Below are positions 47,218-59,439 of a DNA stretch of 64,000 nucleotides, in pieces. The notes beneath the pieces were generated by a model. It ran no database searches. It saw only the letters and a list, made by a program, of their open reading frames with translations, and was not told the DNA's origin. Source of the DNA: Pegoplata infirma (Eukaryota > Arthropoda > Insecta > Diptera > Anthomyiidae); NCBI GenBank assembly GCA_963921195.1, contig OY992540.1, positions 177,291,896-177,355,895 of the forward strand, read 5' to 3'. The position numbers and the translations under genes are program-made. Position 1 is the first letter of the stretch; each line of letters begins with the position of its first letter.

Positions 47218-47611
47218 GTTAATACATAAAAATAAATATTAGCGTGGATTGAATTTTTTTGCTTTATGGCAGAAAATGTTAGTACCTATAATGATGAAAT
47301 ATGTAGTGTGTGACCACCAAATACAATTTTTTTTTTCACAAAATGTTCAACTATTCTGCTAATACCGAAGACGATTTTTTTTTTGAAACCAAACAAATTT
47401 TTGTATCAAAAGTTTGTCTATTTTGTTGTATGTGCACTAGGGTGGAGCAAATTATGCTTTTTCGAATTTCGAAAACGTCGGTGAAAAAAAAATTAAATTT
47501 TTTTGTTAAAAACGGTTGAGGGCCTTAATGTGGGTGGGCCTAATGGGTGGAGCTAATTATATCTATTTCGAAAACGTCGGGTCTGTAAAGTTGCCTTTTA
47601 GGGTTGACATT

Positions 47612-47900
47612 AGCCCTGTTTTCGCATAACCGTATATACGCTTACCTATACAAATTTTAAATTATCCACGCTTATTTTTAACTTGTATAATTATCGGCGT
47701 TAAAATGAAGCGTTGATAAAAAGTGATGCCAAGTTCACATTTTTATTGAAATGTCAAAGACACAAACCTTTTTCTTTGTTAATAGCAAATACACAAACCC
47801 TTTTCACAGAAGTGATGCCAAGTAAATTTTGTTAAACATGGATGCGTTTTCGGTTAATCGGTTAATGTTAACATGTATACGGCTATGCGAAAACAGGGCT
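47612..47900. mobile_element. AGCCCTGTTTTCGCA MITE copy 2, 289 bp
   Basis: Reverse-oriented sibling of 42753-43041, with the same ends and length. Flanks ACATT and ATTAAC are consistent with a TA-type target. Confidence 0.88.
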
Positions 47901-48134
47901 ATTAACACATTAAAATATTGATCCTGTGAGACATTGGCCTTGGCTTCAAAATCGAAAAGTTCCGAACAAAGTAAAAAATATATTTTTTTTCTTAAATTAT
48001 TTAATATTGATCATGATCGCATGATCAATTATTTTTATATATTCTTTCTTTTTTTTATTTGCAACTCATTTTTAATAAATTCTACCTAACCGAGAACTGG
48101 TAACAATGATCGTCGTCTCGTTGTAGCGAAAAAA

Positions 48135-48215
48135 ACCAAGGGTGCTGGTGGGAATCGAACACACGACCCCCACGTTGAGAGGCTAGCACGCTACCAAGTA
48201 GCCTACGGGGGCCCC
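48135..48215 (-). pseudogene. tRNA-like sequence
   Basis: The minus strand has GTAGGCTACTTGGTAGCG (A box), GCTAGCCTCTCAACGT (anticodon-arm-like) and GTGTTCGATTCCCACC (B box) in tRNA order. Acceptor halves do not pair well. tRNA-derived relic is favoured over a working gene. Confidence 0.6.
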
Positions 48216-50850
48216 CTTTAATTATTTAATATTCGGACATTACTTAAAAAGTGTTTTTATGGTTAACAATTTTTTTTGTCTGTAAAAAATTGTTTTTGTC
48301 TGTAAATTTTTTTTTTCTTGTTTTGCAAAAAATTATTTTATTATTTCTTGTTTTGCAAAAATTATTTTTAATTCGTTTTTTTGCTAAAAATATAACGTCA
48401 TGTTTTGAAAGGATGTATATTTTTATTTGTCGTTTTATTTAATTTGGCGTTTAATGCAATTTGAAATTAATTTTAAAAAAATAAGTTGTTTTTAAAGAAT
48501 ATTTTTTTTTAATTTCTTTACAGAAAAAAAAAAATGTTTACCATTAAAACACATTTCAGTAATGCCCGAATATAAACTAAAGGCTAGGTTAGCTACCCGT
48601 AACTGTCCCCTTACGTAGCGTAGTGATCAAAATCAAATAGAAAATCACGGTCTGCAAAGAATAATAATTGCACTCATTTGTTCTCATATAACGAAAATCT
48701 TTCTACGCTACACTCATAATAATAACTCTGTAAAATACTCTGTAAAATGACTGTAATCTCAATTCAACAGATATTTGACAGAGTTTTCTGTCAAAAAACA
48801 GATTTAAAGAAAAAACTTTGTATTTTGTTGTGACAAAAAAGCAAAGTTTCCTCTGTTATATTACTTTTTACTTTGAAATCTTAATTTTACAGATAATTGA
48901 CAGAGTTTTCTGCTAAAATACAGATCTAAGCAAAATACTTCGTATTTTTATACCCTCCACTTAGTGATAGAGGGTATATATAAGCTTGTCATTCTGTTTG
49001 TAACTCATCGAAATATCGATCTGGGACCCCATAAAGTATATATATTCATGATGCCCGATCGATTTTAAGACATTCTAGCGATGTCCGTCTGTCCGTCTGT
49101 CTGTCTGTCTGTGGAAAATGCTCTCGCGGACAAAATATTTCACAGAGATGACTGAAACTTAACATATATATTGGAAGTTCTCCCGAGAAGTTTGGTATTG
49201 CATTTGAGCGATATCGGTTCAGCGGTTATGAACGAAAATGTAAGCACACCTCAAAAATTTCAGTACATTCAACATAACCTAAAAATACAAAATGCTTTAA
49301 TTCGGCTTCTGGTTGACATATGAGTCATTCCACACCAACTGTTCCACTACAGAAAACCCATGGTGATTTCAATAGGATATCATTTGCAAAGTATTCGCCC
49401 TTAGGGCACTATTAAATAGCAAAAATAAAATTTAAGATTTTTCAATAAGTGGGCCTTGGAGGCATGGTCAAAAATTGAAAATTTCATCATTTTTTGCCTA
49501 AGTATCTTTATTTCAATATTTATGCCAATAAAATGAAACACAGTGATGTCTTTAAAATAAATGTTTTTTAAAGGTTTTTGTATGGGCTATCGATTAAAAA
49601 AATAAAAATTAGAAAATTTTCAGAAGAAGTTCTGAATATTTTAAATTTAAATTTAAACTTTTTATATCAAAAAACATGCCACAATTTTTTTTTTTTTACA
49701 TGTTTAAAAAATAGTTAAGGTGTATATCTATCTGTTCTGAAATTTTCAGAGATGCTTTTTTCCTTGTTTTCGAGAAAAAAAAATGTTGAACATTGCACTA
49801 TGCTAATAATTTACAATAATGGGGTATATTACATATGCGAATGAGTAATACACTGTGCTACACCAAAAATATGCAGGGGTTCTCATATGATAATTCGGGT
49901 TGGTTGGAGTCCATAGAGTACTGATATACTCATAGTTTTTCTGGATCACTTCGTTAAGTACGTTTTTTATTGGCAAATGTGTTGGAAAACGGAAATTCTT
50001 AAATTACAATTTTAAAAAATTATTACTTTGTTAGTTTGCAACCGATTTTCGATTTTATGGATTTGTTTTAAAGGTATAGGTCTTACCTTTCAAACAAAAC
50101 AAAAATATTAAAAATCGATCAAGAATTGGCTGAGCTACGATCGCTTAAGTAAAAAAAACCCGAATTTTTTGAAAAATTTGTCATATTCTTCACACTCTAA
50201 GTTGAAAGTGAATCATTAAACAATTTTTTTGAATTTTTTGTAAAAAAGTATGGTAAAGTGGCTTTCCAAAACACCAAAAAACATAACAATCGGTTTAAAA
50301 ATGAATGAGTTATGCTAAGTTTTGTAATAGGGCATTTTTAATTTTTTTTAGAAACGCTTGAAATTCAAGCATTATTCATAAATCTTGTTACTAGTAGTAA
50401 TTTTATGCGCATATGCATATAAACTAGAGATGGGAACGTAATTAGATTTGTGCGTGATTTACACATTATCACAAGTGAGCGTGATTGAAAATTAATTTTA
50501 CTCAAGTGGTTGTTAGTGAGTGTCAGTGTGAGTGGAATAAAAGAATTTGTGTGTCAATTACTTCCAAATCCTATTTATAATTTTTTGGGTTTGTTTAAAA
50601 AATATGAGTGTTACTTCTTAAACAAAACAATATTGAGAATCGGTTAAAAACAGGCTAAGGTGCGCTTGTTTAAGTAAAAACCCTTTTTTGAATAGTTATA
50701 CCTGAAACATTTTTATGACAGAAAAAGCTGTGCGCTTGCAAACATTTTTTTTTAAAACGAAATTGCTAAAATTGTTGGATCATTTGATGGAAATTTTACC
50801 TGTTTATAAATATACATGTGAGGCATTCCACACCAAATGTTCAGTGAGAA

Positions 50851-51593
50851 AAAAATTGTGTACCAAAATTTTTTCAATGGGTCCCGGGTAAAAAAGTTTT
50901 TTATATAACTAGGGTGAGATTTCCATGCAAATGCTTGTTTTTTGTCGAAAGCCTAAAAACGATATCGACCAATTATCTTTCCGAATCAAGAGATTTGCAT
51001 TAAATGGCATCGATTTGCTTTCGCATATTTTGGTGGAAATACATATTTTTGCATATTTTGATTTTAAATGCATATATTGTGCATATTTCGAACTTTTAAG
51101 TGCTTATTATTGCATATTTTGGCATAAATTAGCAAAAACACAATTGAATTTAATTTTTTTCAAAAACTATTTTAAATTTTAAAAATTTATTTTGAAAATC
51201 AGAAAAATTACTTTTTTTTCCTCCTTAATTTTTTTTTTATAGATTTTCTTAATTTTTAAAAAAATCTTGCTAGACAAACATCTAATCTTTAAAAAAAAAA
51301 ATTACAAAAAAACAAAAGTGGCCAGATTTTTTATAAATTGACTTTTTTAAAAAATGGAAAATTTCAGAACGGGTTCTGAAAAATTTCCAAAAAAATTTTA
51401 ATCGATAGCCGATACAAAACTATACAAGAATGTAAATTTTTGAGATTTTGGTGCATTTCATTTTTATTTGATATATATTTAAACAAGGCAACTTGACACA
51501 AATTTGACCATTTTTCCAATATTTGACCACGCCTCTTAAGACCAGTTTTTGAAAAATTGAACAACCAAAAACGTAATTTTCTTAGCTCCATAT
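50851..51593. repeat. Interior of the composite fold-back, AT-rich
   Basis: CCCGGGTAAAAAAGTTTTTT at about 50883 looks like a degenerate CCCGAG terminus. ATGCATATTTTGG-type repeats (51000-51130) follow. Nothing coding. Confidence 0.45.
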
Positions 51594-52119
51594 ATGAGGC
51601 ATTCCACACCAAATGTTCAGCCAAAAAAAAAAGTTGTGTCGTGTCATTATGAAATCATTTTCAAAGTATTCGCTCTTAGGGTACTATTAAATAACAAAAA
51701 TAAAATTTAAGTTTTTTCAAAAAGTGGGCCTTGTAGGCGTGGTCAAAAATTGAAAATATCTAACTTTTTTGCCTGAGCATCTTTACTTCAATATTTATGC
51801 AAATTAAATGAAACACAGTAAAGTCTTAAAGACAAAAGCTGTTATAGATTTTTGAATGGGCTATCAATTAAAAAAATAAAAATTGGAACATTTTCAGAAG
51901 AAGTTCTGAATTTTTTAAATTTAAACTTAAACTTTATTTATCAAAAAACATGCCGCAATTTTATTTGTTTTTTATTTTTTTAAAAAAAAGTTAAAGGAAT
52001 TTTCTATCTGATCGGAAATTTTTAGAGATGTGCTTTGCCTTGTTTTCGAGAAATCAAAATTCAAAAATTGCAACACGCTTATTTTATACAATAATGGTAT
52101 TTAAAACGTGTGCGTATGA

Positions 52120-52375
52120 GTAATATCAATACTTAAAAAATATTTTAAGAGGCGATGGTAGCGTGAGTGAGTTTTTAATAACGATTACGCACGCTCATGA
52201 AAGAAAAAAATTAGTCACGCACGATATTTTATTTTGCTCACGCTCATTCACGCACACGTTAGTAGAAAAAAATAAGTTACGGTCACGATGTTCACGTGAG
52301 CGTGAGTAAAATAAAATATCGTGCTTGAATAATTTTTTTCTTTCATTAGCGTGCGTGATCGTGAATAAATACTCA
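52120..52375. repeat. CACGTGAGCGTGAG palindromic block
   Basis: GCGTGAGTGAG and CACGCACGATATTTTATTTT on the left mirror AAAATAAAATATCGTGCTTG and GCGTGCGTGATCG on the right around GTTCACGTGAGCGTGAG. Sibling of 53604-53908. Confidence 0.7.
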
Positions 52376-53603
52376 GGCAAAAAAGTTTGATATTTTCAAT
52401 ATTTGACCATGCCTACAAGGCCCACTTTTTGAAAAAAACTTAAATTTTATTTTTGTTATTTATTAGTACCCTAAGAGCGAATACTTTGCAAATGATATCC
52501 CATTGAAACCACTATGTTTTTTCTGTAGTGGAACAGTTGGTGTGGAATGCCTCACATGGCTATCCATACAACCCATTTAAAAATTTACGGTTCACATGTT
52601 TTTTTTTTTCGCTGAACATTTGGTGTGGAATGCCTCATACGTATATTTATAAATAGGTAAAATTTCCATCAAATGATCCCACAATTTTACCAATTTCATT
52701 TCAAAAATGTCAAATGTTTTTTGTCATAAAAATGTTGCAGGTATAACTCTTCAAAAAAGGTTTTTTAATTAAACAAGCGCACCTTAGCCTGTTTTCAACC
52801 GATTCACAATATTTGTTTGTTTAAGAAGTAACACTGATATTTTTTAAACAAACCCAAAAAATTATAAATAGGATTTGGAAGTAATTGACACGCCCATTAT
52901 TTTATACCACTCACACTGACACTCACTAACAACCACGTGAGTAAAATTAATTTTCAATCACGCTCACTTCTGACCATGTGTGAATCACGCACAAATCTAA
53001 TTACGTTCCCATCTCTAGTTTATATGCATATGCGCATAAAATTACTACTAGTAACAAGATTTATGAATAATGCTTGAATTACAAGCGTTTCTGAAAAAAT
53101 TTAAAAATGCCCTATCACAAAACTTAGCATAACTCATTCATTTTTAAACCGATTGTTATGTTTTTTGGTGTTTTGGAAAGCTACTTTACTATGCTTTTTT
53201 ACAAAAAATTCAAAAAAATTGTTGAATGATGCACTTTCAACTTAGAGTGTAAAGAATATGACTAATTTTTCAAAAAAAACGTTTTTTTTTTACTTAAGCG
53301 ATCGTAGCTCAGCCAATTCTTGATCGATTTTTAATATTTTTGTTTTGTTTGAAAGGTAAGACCTATACCTTTAAAACAAATCCATAAAATCGAAAAAAGG
53401 TTGCAAACTAACAAAGTAATAATTTTTTAAAATTGTAATTTAAGAATTTCCGTTTTTCAACACATTTGCCAATAAAAAACGTACTTAACGAAGTGATCCA
53501 GAAAAACTATGAGTATATCAGTACTCTATGGACTCCAACCAACCCGAATTATCATATGAGAACCCCTGCATAAATTATTTTTGGTCTTTTGTAGCACAGT
53601 GAT

Positions 53604-53908
53604 ATTAACTCTTAAAAACATTTAAAATAGAGATGTGATCGTGGGTAAGTTTTTTTTGACGATCACGCACTCGCACCACGGAAATTATTTTAATTACGCA
53701 TGATAAATTATTTCGCTCACGGTTAGTCACGCTCACGTGAGTATCGTGCCCGTGACAACATTTTTTCTACTCACGTGAGCGTGCGTGAACGTGAGGAAAA
53801 TTAAAAATCGTGCGTGATTAAAACTTTTCCTTTGTGAGCGTGCGTGATCGTCAAAAAAAAACTCACCCACGAAAACATCTCTATTTTAAATGTTTTTTAA
53901 GAGTTAAT
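53604..53908. mobile_element. Palindromic CACGTGAGCGTG element in the right fold-back arm
   Basis: TTAACTCTTAAAAACATTTA...TAGAGATG...CATCTCTA...AAATGTTTTTTAAGAGTTAA. The opposite arm (49845-49862) reads GAGTAATACACTGTGC without it, so it is a later insertion near a TA. Confidence 0.82.
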
Positions 53909-55144
53909 ATTACTCATTCGCATACATAATATACCCCATTATTGTAAATTATAAGCATAGTGCAATGTTCAACATTTTTTTTCTCGAAAACAAGGAAAAA
54001 AGCATCTCTGAAAATTTCAGAACAGATAGATATACACCTTAACTAATTTTTAAACATTTAAAAAAGAAATAAAATTGTGGCATGTTTTTTGATAAATAAA
54101 GTTTAAATTTAAAAAATTCAGAACTTCTTCTGAAAATTTTCCAATTTTTATTTTTTTAATCGATAGCCCATACAAAAATCTATAAAAAACTTTTATTTTT
54201 AAGACATCACTGTGTTTCATTTTATTGGCATAAATATTGAAATAAAGATACTTAGGCAAAAAAATGCTGAAATTTTCAATTTTTGACCATGCCTACAAAG
54301 CCCACTTTTTGAAAAAAATGAAATTTTATTTGTGTTATTTAATAGTGACCTAAGGGCGAATACTCTGCAATTAATTTCATATTGACATGACATCACTTTT
54401 TTTTTGCTGAACATTTGGTGTGGAATGCCTCATATATGAACGTAATTGAACACCAAATGGTATTTAAACAAGTACGAACATATTTTTTGACAAAAAGAGA
54501 AAAAAATCGCGGATTTTTTTTTTTTACCAAAATTTTTTTTCGCGGAAATTTTTTTTTCAATTTTTTTTTTTTCAAAAGTAATTTCCTTTTAAATAAAGTT
54601 GTTTGCAATAATCTTTTTGAAATTGTGGAGGGTATCACTACATTCGGCAAGACCGAATTTAACTTTTTTACTTGTTTTATAACTAAAAAAGTTTTCTGTT
54701 TTGAGTAGTTTTTGTTACCAAACATCAAAATTTTATCTGTATTTTTTTTTTTTTTGAGAAAAAGTTGATAAAGTAGCAAAAAAAGTTATCAAAATTTATT
54801 TTTCAGAAATCTTATAAAAATTTTACAAAATAACATGCATTTAACTAAACTCTGTAAATTTACAGAGTTTTTTCTGTAAATTCTGTTTTAATTTTTAAAT
54901 TAATAAAAATTATTTATTATTCGACCTTTAAAATTCTATTTTTGAGAAAGATTATTCTAGCTCAAGGTCATATTTCTTTTACTAATCGTTACGATGATAT
55001 TGTCAAAGTAACAATTTTCAAGAAACTTTTTATAAAGTTGTTTGTTTTAAATTGATTGGTTTGGTCATTTTGCAAGACTTACTCGACACGTCAAATTCCA
55101 TTATCAAGAGTATTTAGCAAATTGACAATCGTTTGTGGCAAAAC

Positions 55145-55240
55145 ATAAAGACTTATATTCGTACTTTTAAGAGTACTTTTAAGCTCCGCCACAATAAATT
55201 ACGAAGCTGAAAATCCCTAACATGTAGTCCTAACCAGTGT
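55145..55240. repeat. Fragment of the GGGCGGAGAATTGAG subrepeat family
   Basis: AAGCTCCGCCACAATAAATT, GAAGCTGAAAATCCCTAA and ATGTAGTCCTAACC match about 14920-14967. The family resumes at 59450. Confidence 0.7.
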
Positions 55241-55774
55241 TCGAAAAAAAACAGTACGTTATTTAACGTTCCGTTCCAAGAACACATTCACTAAAAAGTT
55301 TTTTAGTGGTTGTGAAGGTGTTCGCAAACAGAATTCCGAACGTTATGCCTGCGAGTTGAAGAACAGAAACTTTACGATAACGTACCGAACTAGGTTAGAA
55401 ACAAAATAAAGTTCTTTTAGTGTTCTGTTTGCGAACTTTTGAGACATTTTTTTTTTTTAATTTAAAATGGCGATATCTCGAAAACTAAGCAAGATAGAGC
55501 AAAACGGAGCACATTTTTGGTTCTTGGGATCTCCATAGTATCGCTAGGCCTCTACACATGGGTGGAGCCCATTGGGTCCTTATTTTGAATCTAAAAAAGT
55601 TAGCATTCCGGGAAATTTAAAAATGCACATATCTCGCTAAATACTGCCGACACGACATAAAGTCTAACACATGTTCTACACGTACCAGAAATGCATAGAT
55701 TTTTCTGTTAACAAATGTCACTTGATCTTTTGTTAATGTATTTACATCGATTTAATTTAAATAATACTGTAGAG

Positions 55775-57150
55775 CAGCGGTTACCAACCTTTTTGGCTCG
55801 CGTACCCCTAATTTAAAATATTATCAGCCGCGTACCCCCTAATGAGTTTTTTGTTTTCGTTAAAAAAATTCACAAATATTACAGTTAATATTGAAATTTT
55901 TGATCTCCGCCAGCAAAATTTTTTATTCCAAACAATCGGTTCCGGAACACATCGAACTACCCTGCAACCGGTTCTACTTAACATTCCAGAATCAATGATT
56001 TTTGTTTGAAATTGTCCCGAAAGCAATCGATTTTTAGAACAAGTAGGTTTTTTGAAAAATAATTTTACATAGAAAATTTTGTTGTGATTACTGTAGAATG
56101 TATTCAAGAATCTATTGAACCAGGAATTTGTTCCAAAAAATTTTCCTGGGCCGGGTATTATCATCTTTTTTATGTATTTAGGGGAGATCAAAGCAATAGT
56201 GTTTTTTTTTTTGAAAAATTTTTGCTCCTTGGGGTTGTTCAATGCATCTTAAAACCCGGATTTTGAGCTGATTTTTCTGCAGAGCAAAAACGACTGAAAA
56301 TGTTACAAATCTGATTTCACCAGTCGATTCTACACCAAAAATTAAAACAACGGACGTTGTTTTAACTCTTAAAAAAAGCTCCGAAACCCCATCACAGGAG
56401 CGGAAATATAATGTTTTTTTATTTTTCTTTTAATTTTTTTTATACAAGGGCAGATCAATATTTCCGTGACTTTTCGAATGAAACACCCTCGTGTATACTA
56501 TAAAAGGGCATTTTGAGCTTAACAAAGTAATACCAAAATTTCCTCTCTATCACAACCCGTCTCAAAAATGCCCAAAAACACGTTTTTTGAGAACTTTGAC
56601 ATAAATTTTCTCAAAAACCTGACACCATAGAAAAATTTTGGAACCATATTCGGAATCAGCATCGAAAGATTAATTGAAAACAAGTTGTCAGGTATCAGAA
56701 TATCATCCAAAAATATCGTAAAAAATTCTCTCTAAACCCCAGCAAAATTTTCCGTTCCAAATAATCGGTTCCAGAACGCATCATATTAGCCTACAACCGA
56801 TTCTACTTCACTTTTCAGAATCAATGATTTTTGTTTGAAATTGTCACAAAAGCAATCGTTTTTTAGAGCACGTAGTTTTATAATTTTACATACAAAATTT
56901 TGTTTTGATTACCGTAGAATATATTCAAGAATCTATTGTTAAAGCAATTTGTTCCAAAAAATTTTTTGTGAACTTTGACCTCAACTTTCTTAAAACCCTG
57001 ACGTTATGGAAAAATTAGAAAGCCAGATGCGGAACCAGCATTGAAAGGTTAATCTAAAACGAATGTCCTAATTACTAAAATTTTGCGTACCCCCGCGGAT
57101 AGTTTCGCGTACCCCTTAGTGGTACGCGTACCATAGGTTGGTAACCGCTG
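55775..57150. mobile_element. hAT-type element, 1376 bp, CTGTAGAG duplication
   Basis: Ends CAGCGGTTACCAACC and GGTTGGTAACCGCTG, flanked by CTGTAGAG at 55767-55774 and 57151-57158 (T2, A7). GCGTACCCCTAA and its complement follow each end, as in many hAT MITEs. Two small CCAGCAAAATTTT elements lie inside (about 55911-56153 and 56741-56968). The 144-codon minus-strand frame at 55808-56242 runs through these and the TIR; no transposase is recognised. Confidence 0.9.
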
Positions 57151-57476
57151 CTGTAGAGATTACTTTTTGATTGATCTCTAACATAATTGTTAAGGGAAAA
57201 TGCTTAACAATTATGTCTACGATGCGTTAACATAAAACAACTGACGTTTGTTAACAGAAAATCTATGCTTTTCTGGTACGTGTAGAACTTGTGTAAAAGC
57301 GGTCATGTACTACGAGACAAGATCCACAAAAATGCTTTTAGACTTTTCATCGTGTCGGCAGTATTTAGCGAGATATGTGCATTTTTAAATTTCCCGGAAT
57401 GTTAACTTGTTTAGATTCAAAATAAGGACCCAATGGGGTCTACCCATGTGTAGAGGCCTAGCGATACACCCAAAAA

Positions 57477-57695
57477 AAAACGTAGGTATTCAATACTAAA
57501 AATTTAACTAATTTTAGTCCAAAAGGACCTAGTGCAGAAATTGGTAACCAATACTAAAATTTTTAACTAATATTAGTAAAAACCAGTAAAAATTACTAAT
57601 GTTAGTACTTTGAAGATACTAAAATTAGTAACCAATTAGTAGATTTTGGTACAATATCACTTACTAAACCTTTTACTGTAGAATTATTTTGAGTG
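57477..57695. mobile_element. CACCC/GAGTG-ended MITE, TA duplication
   Basis: CACCCAAAAAAAAACG to AATTATTTTGAGTG inside the right arm. The left arm reads CCATAGTATCGCTAGG, so the empty site is CGATACTATGG and TA was duplicated. The interior repeats ACTAAAATTTTTAACTAATA-like motifs. 219 bp. Confidence 0.92.
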
Positions 57696-58319
57696 TACTA
57701 TGGAGATCCCAAGAACCAAAAATGTGCTCCGTTTTGCTCTATCTTGCTTAGTTTTCAAGATATCGCCATTTTAAATTTAAAAAATGTCTCAAAAGTTCGC
57801 AAACAGAACACTAAAAGAACTTTATTTTGTTTCTAACCTAGTTCGGTACGTTATCGTAAAGTTTCTGTTCTTCAACTCGCAGGCATAACGTTCGGAATTC
57901 TGTTTGCGAACACCTTCACAACCACTAAAAAACTTTTTAGTGAATGTGTTCTTGGAACGGTACGTTTCGATAACGTACGGTCGCTTCATAGTTCCGTACA
58001 GAACACTAACGTACCGTACGGGAAATTACCCCCCCCCCACCAAATTTCAAAAAGAAAAAAAAAGGAAGAAAAGGAGACAAAAAAAAGGAAGAAAGAAATT
58101 TTCGAAAAAAAAATTTCCGAACGAAAATTATCTCGAAATCCGAAAATTTTTCATAGAAAAAATCTGAAAGTTTTTATAGGGAAAATTTTTAAATTTTAAA
58201 GGAAAAAATGTGATTCAATCTGAAAATTTTCTGTGAAGAAATATATTTCAATCTTATTAAGAATTTTGGTATCTTTTAATAGTACTTATATTTTGAGAAT
58301 TTTTCTACAAAAATCCCTA

Positions 58320-59200
58320 AAAGAAAATATTTAAGGATTGAAAAATTTTTCTTTGTAAAAAATCTGAGACTTTTTCTATAGAAAAAATGTGTCGGAGTTC
58401 GAGACTTATTCTATAGGAAAAAGGTCTTAGAATCTGAGACTTATTCTATATTAAAAAGGTCTCAGATTCTGAGACTTTTTTTATAGAAAATGTGCAGAAA
58501 AACTCTAAAACTTTTCACATTCTCAAAAATTTTCTTTTTCGGATTTTTGTAGAAGAATTCCCAAATTCTAAAAGTCTCAGAATCTGAGTATATTTCTATG
58601 GGTCTTAAAATTTGAGACTTATTTAAAGGAAAAAGGTCGCAGAATCTAATACTTTTTTGAAAAGAAAATGGTATAAAAATCTGAGACTTTTTCGAAATGA
58701 AAAAGGTATAAGAATCTGAGACTTTTTCTTTGGGAAAAAGGAAAAAGGTTAAAACAAAAAAAAAAACAAATCTCAGAATCAGAGACTTTTTTCACACAAA
58801 AAAGGTCTAAGAATCTGAGACTTTTTCTATAGGAAAAAGATCTGAGAATTTGAAACTGTTTCTTTAGGAAAAAATCTCAGAATCTGAAACTTTTTCTACA
58901 GAAAAAAAGTCTCAGAATATAATTTTTTTTTTCTGTACGAAACAAATATACTAACCTGAGACCTTTTCTATAAGAAAAATATATTAAAAATGCTTTAAAA
59001 TATGAGATACTTTCTATAAAAGGTTTCAGAATCTTAGACTTTTTTGTGGAAAAAAGTTCTTAGAATCTGAAAATTTTTATATACAAAAAAAGTCTCAGAT
59101 TTTGAGACATTTTTTGTAAAGAAGAAGTCTTAGATTTTGACTTTTTATACGTCAAATGTGTTAGAATCTGAGACTTTTTCTATGTCTACGAAAATGTACA
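58320..59200. repeat. Diverged AATCTGAGACTTTTTCTATA array
   Basis: About 20 imperfect units of 35-40 bp around CTCAGAATCTGAGACTTTTT and TATAGGAAAAAG, related to the arrays at 35930 and 16830. Confidence 0.82.
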
Positions 59201-59439
59201 ATTTTCTTTTTAGACAAATTAAAAAAAAATGATCTACACGAAATACTAATGATCATGAAAAAACAAACCTCCTTCAGCAAAAACTTTTGAATTTGATGAT
59301 TTTATAGTTTTCCATAACCTTTTTTTGAAAAAAAAAAACGAATCCCTGTTTTTGGCCGTCCAAAATAGGTGAATTTATGATTTTTTTTTTCGAAGTAAAA
59401 AAAAAAAAAATTCCCCCCCCCCCAAACCCAAAAACTGTA

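Larger units (their letters stand above)
49321..54432. mobile_element. Composite fold-back element, 5.1 kb, nested palindromes
   Basis: Outer ends TGAGTCATTCCACACCAA and TTTGGTGTGGAATGCCTCA, with ATATG on both sides where the sister DINE has a single CATATG. The left arm (49321-50850) is mirrored at 52610-54432. Landmarks are ATAATTCGGGTTGGTTGGAG (49900) with its complement (53545) and GAATTGGCTGAGCTACGATC with its complement (53310). Between the arms, 51594-52556 is a second, shorter fold-back with the same GGCATTCCACACCAA ends. No transposase frame. Confidence 0.85.
48949..54675. mobile_element. DINE-1-like element split by a 5.1 kb fold-back
   Basis: Starts TATACCCTCCACTTAGTGAT, GTAACTCATCGAAATATCGA, GATGTCCGTCTGTCCGTC. 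It resumes after 54432 with AATTGAACACCAAATGGTAT and ends GGAGGGTATCACTACATTCG, the GGCAAGACCGAAT hairpin region, then TTTTTTACTTGT. Same subfamily as 10097-12593 (reverse complement). It lies between CTCTGTAAAAT-type ends (48728 and about 54888). Confidence 0.85.
55241..58010. mobile_element. Fold-back element with GTACGTTA ends, hosting hAT and MITE insertions
   Basis: Left arm 55255-55766 mirrors right arm 57165-57990: CGTTCCAAGAACACATTCAC with GTGAATGTGTTCTTGGAACG, and AGATAGAGCAAAACGGAGCA with its complement. The hAT element sits at the centre and a MITE at 57477-57695 in the right arm. Open frames such as 57904-58167 lie in the repeat end and are not genes. Confidence 0.83.

Noticed and set aside
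54393..54779. 128-codon minus-strand frame
   Set aside because: Lys/Phe-rich low complexity from homopolymers at the DINE end.
55808..56242. 144-codon minus-strand frame as a hAT transposase
   Set aside because: It runs across the hAT TIR and an inserted CCAGCAAAA element; no catalytic or dimerisation motif is visible.
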